A DNA stretch of 7,683 bases from Actinomycetes bacterium. GTDB taxonomy: Bacteria; Actinomycetota; Acidimicrobiia; Acidimicrobiales; RAAP-2. A model generated the notes under the pieces. That model saw only the letters and a list, made by a program, of their open reading frames with translations, was not told the origin of the DNA and did no database searches. The stretch spans positions 1-7,683 of the forward strand of contig JAJYMD010000334.1 of the NCBI GenBank assembly GCA_021787255.1. The letters are read 5' to 3'. The position numbers were made by a program, and so were the translations under genes. Positions 1-4,537 of this stretch are shown piece by piece. Position 1 is the first letter of the stretch. Each line of letters starts with the position of its first letter.

Positions 1-1193
1 CGGACCGCCACCGGGACCTCGCGGCGGCCCTCCTCGGCACCGTCGCTGTGGCACTGCCGGTCTACCTCGTCGGAACCATGGCCATCGAGGTTCGCCACGC
101 GCTCCACTTCGGCGCTGCGGACCTCGGCTTGGCCGTCGGGGGCTACTACCTCGGCGCCGCGTTGAGCTCGGTGCCAGGAAGCTGGCTCGCCGAGGCAGTG
201 GGCGGCGCTCGGGTGATGCGCGCGATCCTGATCTCGAGCGGCGTCATCCAGCTCGCGATCGCCTCGTTCGCCTCGTCGTGGGCGCTTCTCAGCGCCTTCC
301 TGTTGCTCGCAGGCGCGCTGAGCGGGGTCATGAACCCGGGGACCAACCTGTTCCTCGCCCGCCGCAGCGCTGTGGAGCATCAAGGGCTCGCCTTCGGCCT
401 CAAGCAGTCCGCCGTGCCGTTCGGCTCGCTTCTCGGAGGGCTCGCGGTCCCGGCGGTCGCCCTGAGCGTGGGGTGGCGATGGGCGTTCTTCCTCGGTGCG
501 ACCGTGGCGTTCGGCGCGGCCTGGGCGATCCCGGCCTCGCGCACGTCGCTCGCGGAACGGCGCCGCAGACACCGTGAGCAGCCCCGCGCCGAGGTTCGCA
601 CCGGCCCTTTGGTCGTGCTCGCGCTCGGGCTCGGGATGGGGATGGTGGCGTCGAGCGGGTGTCTCGCGTTCCTCGTCAGCTCCGCCGTGCACATCGGCTA
701 CGAGAAGGGGACGGCTGGGTTGCTCGTGGCGCTGGCGAGCGTGGCAGCGGTCGCCTCGCGCATCGTGAACGGGATCCAAGCCGACCGGCGCGGCCGGCGC
801 CACTTCGCCGTGATCTCGATGATGCTCGGGGCCGGGGTCGCCGGCTACGCCGCGCTCGCGGCGAGCTCCGCGCTCGGCGACAGGTCCCTGCTCGCCGCGG
901 GCGCGATCGTGGCGCTCGGAGCGGGCTGGGGGTGGAACGGGTTGTTCAACTTCGCCGTCGTCCGCTCGCACCCGGACTCCCCGGCGGTCGCGACGGGCGT
1001 CACCCAGGTGGGCGGGAGGCTCGGCGGGGTCCTGGGGCCGGTGGTCATGGGGCTCGCGGTCGCGCACGGCTCGTACACCGACGGCTGGCTGCTGGCGGCC
1101 GCGGCCTCGCTTTGCGGCGCCGCGGTCATCCTCGTGGGCAGGCGGCTGCTCCGAAGGACGGCCGGCACCTCTGCAGCTCCGATCGGCGCCTGA
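1..1193 (+). CDS. MFS transporter, 5'-truncated by window edge
   Basis: Integral membrane transporter of the major facilitator superfamily; substrate cannot be told from sequence. The frame is open from base 3 to the TGA at 1191-1193. A GTG at 48 could serve as a start, but the codons before it (reading DRHRDLAAALLGTVAVALP) continue into the first hydrophobic helix, so the true start probably lies outside the window. Numbering from GTG 48, hydrophobic segments recur along the whole 381 residues, consistent with about 12 helices. The 2-3 loop (GSWLAEAVGGARVMR, about residues 44-58) is a degenerate MFS motif A. The equivalent loop of the second half is much better preserved, with A-D246-R-R-G-R-R251. 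The basic tail RRLLRR is a typical cytoplasmic end. The next gene starts 252 bp downstream with its own ribosome-binding site, so co-transcription is not obvious. Sure of the superfamily, not of the subfamily. Confidence 0.88.
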   Translation, partial: DRHRDLAAALLGTVAVALPVYLVGTMAIEVRHALHFGAADLGLAVGGYYLGAALSSVPGSWLAEAVGGARVMRAILISSGVIQLAIASFASSWALLSAFLLLAGALSGVMNPGTNLFLARRSAVEHQGLAFGLKQSAVPFGSLLGGLAVPAVALSVGWRWAFFLGATVAFGAAWAIPASRTSLAERRRRHREQPRAEVRTGPLVVLALGLGMGMVASSGCLAFLVSSAVHIGYEKGTAGLLVALASVAAVASRIVNGIQADRRGRRHFAVISMMLGAGVAGYAALAASSALGDRSLLAAGAIVALGAGWGWNGLFNFAVVRSHPDSPAVATGVTQVGGRLGGVLGPVVMGLAVAHGSYTDGWLLAAAASLCGAAVILVGRRLLRRTAGTSAAPIGA

Positions 1194-1403
1194 GCCGAGC
1201 GGCTCGACGGAGGGCGTCGGCGGGCCCCGGGGAAGCGGCGTGGCTTCGTTGCGCAGCTGCGGCACGCCTCGCCCCGCACCCGATTCGCCGCTGCCCTGCC
1301 GGCGCCAATACCGTACCAGTAGCCCAATAGCGTGGAGGCGGGCGCCCCCCGTCCCATGGCACCACCCGCCGGGCACGGCTGGTCTGGAGCCTACGACCTG
1401 GTG

Positions 1404-1409
1404 TAGATC
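1404..1409 (+). promoter_or_regulatory. Possible -10 element upstream of the hydrolase gene
   Basis: TAGATC preceded by TGG, lying 36 nt before the ATG at 1446. It starts with the TA of an actinobacterial -10 but lacks the final T in register, and no good -35 is seen about 17 bp upstream (ggtctg). Weak; offered only as the best candidate in the gap. Confidence 0.2.
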
Positions 1410-1435
1410 CCGGACCGGGGCTTTCGACCGACGAG

Positions 1436-1440
1436 AGGAG
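1436..1440 (+). promoter_or_regulatory. Ribosome-binding site of the hydrolase gene
   Basis: AGGAG (inside GAGAGGAG, 1433-1440) sits 5 nt before the ATG at 1446 and fixes that start. Confidence 0.8.
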
Positions 1441-1445
1441 CTCAG

Positions 1446-2213
1446 ATGAGCTGGAACAGCTTCAAGACCGATGACCACCTGGGCATCTCGGCCGAGATCA
1501 CGACGTACCCGAGCGGCGGCGACCGGATCCACGCCTACGTGGTGCGACCTCACGGCGGTGTCCGGGCACCGGGCGTCGTGCTCGTGCACCACATGCCCGG
1601 GTGGGACGAGTTCTACCAGGAGTTCGCAGAGCGGCTCGGGCGGCACGGGTACCTCGTCATCTGCCCGGACCTCTACTGCCGTTTCGGCCATGGCACGCCC
1701 GACGACGTCGCCGCGAAGGCGCGGAGCGCCGGCGGAGTCCACGACGACAGCGTGGTCTCGGACTGCGCTCAAGCGGCACAGTGGCTGCGCGACGACACGG
1801 GTTGCAACGGCAGGATCGGGATCATCGGATCCTGCTCGGGCGGCCGCCACGCGCTGCTCACGGCCTCGCGCGTCCATGGGTTCGACGCGGTGGTCGACCT
1901 GTGGGGTGGTGGCGTCATCATGCCCGACGACCAGCTCACGCCGGCCCGGCCGGTCGCGCCCATCGAGTACACGGCCGACCTCGATGCGCCTCTCCTGGGC
2001 TTGTTCGGCAACGACGACCAGTCACCGACGCCCGCCCAGGTGGACGAGCACCAAGCGGAGCTGGAGAAGCACGGCAAGGCGTTCCGCTTCCACCGCTACG
2101 ACGGAGCGGGGCACGGCTTCTTCTACTATCACACGCCCATGTACCGCCAGGCCCAGGCGATGGACGGATGGGAGAAGGTCTTCGCGTTCTTCGAGGAGCA
2201 CCTGGAGCGGTGA
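1446..2213 (+). CDS. Dienelactone hydrolase family protein (alpha/beta hydrolase)
   Basis: A 255-residue cytosolic alpha/beta hydrolase of the dienelactone hydrolase (carboxymethylenebutenolidase-like) family, which opens lactones or other esters with a cysteine nucleophile. Seen directly: an early strand and oxyanion-loop region VVLVHHMPGWDEFYQEF (44-60); a nucleophile elbow G128-S-C130-S-G-G133 with Cys130 as predicted nucleophile; an acid residue in GNDDQSPTP (Asp191 best, Asp190 alternative); and the histidine in GAGHGFF (His223). Length fits the family. There is no signal peptide. The start is fixed by AGGAG five bases upstream. The DUF6295-like gene follows 28 bp after its stop, so the two are probably one operon. 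The wording (HHMPGWDE, CPDLYCRFGHGTPDDVAAK, DLWGGGV, FGNDDQSPTP) matches a clade I recall as widespread in mycobacteria and related actinobacteria. The physiological substrate is unknown, and true chlorocatechol-pathway activity should not be assumed. Confidence 0.93.
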   Translation: MSWNSFKTDDHLGISAEITTYPSGGDRIHAYVVRPHGGVRAPGVVLVHHMPGWDEFYQEFAERLGRHGYLVICPDLYCRFGHGTPDDVAAKARSAGGVHDDSVVSDCAQAAQWLRDDTGCNGRIGIIGSCSGGRHALLTASRVHGFDAVVDLWGGGVIMPDDQLTPARPVAPIEYTADLDAPLLGLFGNDDQSPTPAQVDEHQAELEKHGKAFRFHRYDGAGHGFFYYHTPMYRQAQAMDGWEKVFAFFEEHLER

Positions 2214-2230
2214 GGGCCAGCTTCGCGAGA

Positions 2231-2236
2231 GAGGAG
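2231..2236 (+). promoter_or_regulatory. Ribosome-binding site of the DUF6295-like gene
   Basis: GAGGAG in the 28-bp gap after the hydrolase stop, 5 nt before the ATG at 2242. It selects this start rather than the much longer same-frame reading that begins inside the hydrolase gene. Confidence 0.75.
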
Positions 2237-2241
2237 AGGCG

Positions 2242-2508
2242 ATGTGCACGATGATCGCGGTGAGCGCCCCGGTCAAGGGAACGGGAAAGGGCCCAGGCGG
2301 GTGGTTTCCGATCACCCAGGCGACGATCGGCTACGACCACGCAACCCACTCGGGCACAGAGCACGCGCTCTTGCTCGACTTCACGAACTACGAGCTCGGC
2401 GTCGACGCCCGCGTCGCGCTCGAGCTCGACCTCAGGTCGGGACGCTCGCTCGTGTCGCAGTTGCAATCCGCCATCGAGGCCGCGGAAGCGCTCAGCCGCG
2501 ACGCCTGA
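2242..2508 (+). CDS. Small DUF6295-like protein
   Basis: An 88-residue protein with no signal peptide or membrane segment. The opening MCTMIAVSAPVKGTGKG, then GGWFPITQATIGYDHATH and a Leu/Asp-rich end, match the pattern I remember for DUF6295, a small actinobacterial family of unknown function; this is recognition from memory, not a search. Cys2 would become N-terminal after methionine removal. A conserved-looking Tyr-Asp-His and later His (YDHATHSGTEH) could bind metal or act in catalysis, but that is a guess. The start ATG at 2242 has GAGGAG five bases upstream. The gene lies 28 bp behind the dienelactone hydrolase in the same direction, so it is probably co-transcribed and may assist or share a pathway with that enzyme. 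The same reading frame stays open far upstream through the hydrolase gene, which is a GC-rich shadow and not part of this protein. Confidence 0.82.
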   Translation: MCTMIAVSAPVKGTGKGPGGWFPITQATIGYDHATHSGTEHALLLDFTNYELGVDARVALELDLRSGRSLVSQLQSAIEAAEALSRDA

Positions 2509-2616
2509 TGGACGGGGGCAGAACGGGGAATTGCTCCTCGTCGATCTTCGACCGTTGGACCTCCGGGCCGAGCAGGGACCGGGTTCCACGCGAGCTGGAC
2601 GGCCAGTTGAGCCGCC

Positions 2617-3768
2617 CTACGGTCCCCCGACCGGTGCCGGGCGGTAGTCACAGGTAGGGTCCTCCGCCAGTGGGTCACCCGTTCGTGCGTAGGCCTGCGC
2701 GCGCGAACCGCCGCAGATCGCGTTCAGCTCGCAGGACGCGCATCGCCCGTGGTGCGCCGCAGGGTCGCGCAACGCCATGAGGAGCGGCGCGGTGGCGTAG
2801 AGGACGGGCAGCGGGGTGTCACGCACGTTGCCGACGACAAGCGGGAGGAAGCCGCTCGGCTGCACCTCCCCGGTGTGGGACACGAACACGACGCCACGCC
2901 CGTCTCCGACTGCGAGCGGCGCTCGCCGATGGCCTCCGCCGAGCGCGCGCTGCTCGACGGCTCCGCGTTCGGCCGGGGGCCACGCGTCGAGGAGCTGGCC
3001 GTGCAGGCGCCAGTAGAGGGCCCCGGGGGTACGCGCCTTCGCTCCTTCCTCGCCGTGCACGAGGAGCCGGCGGAAGGACGGCGCCTCGGTCGTCTTGAGG
3101 GGGACCCTCCCTGCGATGTCGTAGAGGAAGGCGAGAACGTCCTCGGTCTCGGCGGCGCAAAGGGCCTGGGCCGCCTCGGCCCGCCCGGTGGGCACCACGA
3201 AGAAGACGCTCCACATGGCGGCTCGCACCTCCTCGACCAGACGGGCGATGCCCGGGAGCTCGAGCACCGTCGACACGGTGACCGTCGTGTTCACCTGGAG
3301 CCTCAGACCGATGCTGACTGCGGCTCGGCAGGCGTTCAGGGTCCAGCCGAAGGACCCCTGCACCCCGCGGAAGGCGTCGTGCGCCGACGGGCTCGCACCG
3401 TCAATGGAAAAGGACACCGCCGACGCGCCGCAGCGCCGGAGCGCCGCCAGGGCCGAGGCCGACGCGCGCGGGGTGCCCGCGGGCGACACCCCGACGGACG
3501 GACCGGCCTCGGCCGCATGGGCGACCAGGGTCTGCAGGTCCGGCCGGCGCAGCGGATCGCCTCCGGTGAAGATCACCCGCGGCCTCGGGGCGCCGATCGC
3601 CGCGAGGTCGTCCAGGACCGTCTCCACCTCGGCGGTCGTGAGCTCGCAGGCGTGACGGTCCGGCACCGACTCCGCCCGGCAGTGCCGGCAAGCGAGGTCG
3701 CAGGCCCGCGTGAGCTCGAAGAGGACGAGGAACGGGCGCGCGGACGTGTCGAAACGGAGCCTCCTCAC
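2617..3768 (-). CDS. Radical SAM/SPASM protein, TIGR04053-like
   Basis: A 383-residue radical S-adenosylmethionine enzyme. Seen directly (numbering from the GTG at 3768): the cluster motif C23-x3-C27-x2-C30 in TRACDLACRHCRAE; the SAM-binding TGGDP (68-72); SFSIDG and HDAFRGVQGSF further on; NTTVT; a PTGRAE segment; TTEAPSFRR; and a C-terminal auxiliary-cluster region with C343-x2-C346-x5-C352-GG and C373 near the end (DPTCDY). This order matches TIGR04053-type proteins, related to the NirJ/AhbD/PqqE-like SPASM group, some of which modify haem precursors or peptides; the substrate of this branch is not known to me. The frame is open upstream to 4446, but that part is antisense to the nitroreductase. 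I chose GTG 3768 because GGGAG lies 8 nt before it and MRRLRFDTSARPF fits the family N-terminus; GTG codons at 3807, 3801 and 3798 are alternatives. It converges on the DUF6295-like gene and diverges from the nitroreductase gene. Confidence 0.9.
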   Translation of the reverse strand: MRRLRFDTSARPFLVLFELTRACDLACRHCRAESVPDRHACELTTAEVETVLDDLAAIGAPRPRVIFTGGDPLRRPDLQTLVAHAAEAGPSVGVSPAGTPRASASALAALRRCGASAVSFSIDGASPSAHDAFRGVQGSFGWTLNACRAAVSIGLRLQVNTTVTVSTVLELPGIARLVEEVRAAMWSVFFVVPTGRAEAAQALCAAETEDVLAFLYDIAGRVPLKTTEAPSFRRLLVHGEEGAKARTPGALYWRLHGQLLDAWPPAERGAVEQRALGGGHRRAPLAVGDGRGVVFVSHTGEVQPSGFLPLVVGNVRDTPLPVLYATAPLLMALRDPAAHHGRCASCELNAICGGSRAQAYARTGDPLAEDPTCDYRPAPVGGP

Positions 3769-3945
3769 GACGGGCGCTCCCGGTTCGGCGATGGCCACCA
3801 CCGCCACGATGCCCGAAGTCGGCCGACCCCGCCAGGGCCGAAGGACCTCGATGCGGGGGCACTTGCGCGCGGCCTCGCCCGTCACCCACCTGCGCGCCTG
3901 GAGGCGGCAGGAGACTTCGGGGTGCAGGACTGGTAGACCTGCGAC
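3769..3945. promoter_or_regulatory. Divergent control region between radical SAM and nitroreductase genes
   Basis: A 177-bp non-coding stretch separating two divergent genes, so it should hold both promoters. On the plus strand TAGACC (3934-3939) is a -10-like hexamer ending 6 nt before the nitroreductase ATG. An imperfect 17-bp inverted repeat overlaps it (3925-3941, arms CAGGAC and GACCTG, 6 of 8 pairs matching), a place where a repressor could sit. On the minus strand GGGAG lies 8 nt before the radical SAM start. I could not identify a convincing minus-strand promoter. If the radical SAM gene starts at 3807, the gap shrinks to 138 bp. Confidence 0.45.
3934..3939 (+). promoter_or_regulatory. 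Candidate -10 box for a leaderless nitroreductase transcript
   Basis: TAGACC begins 12 nt before the ATG at 3946, leaving exactly six bases between hexamer and start codon, so transcription would begin at or next to the A of ATG. It lacks the final T of TANNNT. Its TAG is also an in-frame stop, which rules out any earlier start. The only strong purine run upstream (AGGAGA near 3909) is over 30 nt away, too far to be a ribosome-binding site. Confidence 0.4.
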
Positions 3946-4461
3946 ATGGAGACCTGGGACACCATCAGAGCACGTCGCAACGTCCGGCAGTACACGGACC
4001 AGCCGGTGGCGCGCGAGGATCTCGAACGGATCCTCGACGCGGGCAGGCGTGCACCCTCCTCGACGAACTGGCAACCGTGGCATTTCGTCGTGGTGACCGA
4101 GCGCAGGCAGCTCGGCGAGCTGTCGGCGGTGTGGCGCGGCGCCGGGCACGTCGCCACGTCCGCGGCCACGATCGCCCTCGTGGCCTCCGCACAGGACGAC
4201 GACGCCCGTGCTCGGGTCCTGCAGTACGACCTCGGGCAGGCCACCGCGTACATGATGCTCGCAGCGGCAGATCTCGGGATCGGTTCGGGCCACGCCTCCG
4301 TCGACGACCAGGACGAGGCGAGGCGGGTGCTCGGCCTCCCCGAGGGCTACTTCTGCGCATACCTGATCGCGCTGGGCTATCCGGCCGACCGGCCGCTCGC
4401 CCCGATCGCACACCCCGACCGGCGGCCCTTCGACGACGTGGTGCACTGGGGCCGCTGGTAG
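3946..4461 (+). CDS. Nitroreductase family protein (FMN-dependent)
   Basis: A 171-residue flavoprotein of the nitroreductase superfamily, expected to be a cytosolic FMN-binding homodimer that uses reduced nicotinamide cofactor to reduce nitro-aromatics, quinones or other acceptors; the natural substrate cannot be named. Seen directly: the N-terminal FMN-phosphate motif R10-R-N-V-R14-x-Y; the APSSTNWQPWHF segment (36-47), with Ser38, Ser39, Asn41 and Gln43 at the usual flavin-contact positions; the helix AYMMLAAADLGIGSG; the LGLPEGYFCAYLIALGYP strand-turn; and a closing RRPFDDVVHW, which resembles the RKPLEEVVHW-type end of many members. At 171 residues it is compact but covers the fold. An in-frame TAG at 3934 makes ATG 3946 the earliest possible start, with no Shine-Dalgarno between them, which suggests leaderless translation. 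It is divergent from the radical SAM gene and 76 bp upstream of the AlaRS-like gene in the same direction. Confidence 0.92.
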   Translation: METWDTIRARRNVRQYTDQPVAREDLERILDAGRRAPSSTNWQPWHFVVVTERRQLGELSAVWRGAGHVATSAATIALVASAQDDDARARVLQYDLGQATAYMMLAAADLGIGSGHASVDDQDEARRVLGLPEGYFCAYLIALGYPADRPLAPIAHPDRRPFDDVVHWGRW

Positions 4462-4525
4462 CAGAGGGCCTGCCCTGGGAACGCGTCCTCCCTCGCCGGA
4501 CGACCGTGCAGCCCGCTGCCCGAGG

Positions 4526-4531
4526 TAGCGT
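4526..4531 (+). promoter_or_regulatory. Candidate -10 box for a leaderless AlaRS-like transcript
   Basis: TAGCGT fits the actinobacterial TANNNT consensus and ends six bases before the GTG at 4538, so the start codon would coincide with the transcript start. The TAG is in frame and blocks any upstream start. The only purine-rich element (GAGG, 4522-4525) is 12 nt from the GTG, long for a Shine-Dalgarno. No clear -35 is visible. The geometry is the same as at the nitroreductase gene. Confidence 0.45.
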
Positions 4532-4537
4532 CGGCCT

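Larger units (their letters stand above)
1194..1445. other. Intergenic region between MFS gene and hydrolase gene
   Basis: A 252-bp gap with no credible reading frame; the short frames crossing it have no recognisable content. The part nearest the hydrolase holds a possible -10 element (TAGATC, 1404-1409) and the ribosome-binding site at 1436-1440. I see no clear intrinsic terminator for the MFS gene: several GC-rich inverted segments occur but none is followed by a T run. Confidence 0.5.

Noticed and set aside
1471..2241. Upstream extension of the DUF6295-like frame through the hydrolase gene
   Set aside because: The extension is Ser/Thr/Arg-rich out-of-frame reading of the hydrolase; the ATG at 2242 with GAGGAG is the credible start.
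2612..2644. Possible terminator hairpin between the convergent DUF6295-like and radical SAM genes (CCGCCC and GGGCGG arms)
   Set aside because: 21-nt loop, no T run, and it overlaps the coding end of the radical SAM gene; chance pairing in GC-rich DNA is likely.
2749..3936. A 395-codon plus-strand frame over the radical SAM gene
   Set aside because: Low-complexity Arg/Gly/Glu-rich shadow; the minus strand carries CxxxCxxC, GGDP and SPASM cysteines. It only happens to end at the TAG at 3934.
3769..3945. RiPP precursor peptide for the radical SAM enzyme in the divergent gap
   Set aside because: Short frames exist on both strands but none has a ribosome-binding site, a leader-like composition or a Cys/Gly/Ser-rich core; the other gaps were equally empty.
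3769..4446. N-terminal extension of the radical SAM frame
   Set aside because: Most of it is antisense to the nitroreductase and has no family similarity before MRRLRFDTSARPF.
4465..4476. Small hairpin AGGG-CCTG-CCCT after the nitroreductase stop
   Set aside because: Only a 4-bp stem and no T run, so it does not support an intrinsic terminator.
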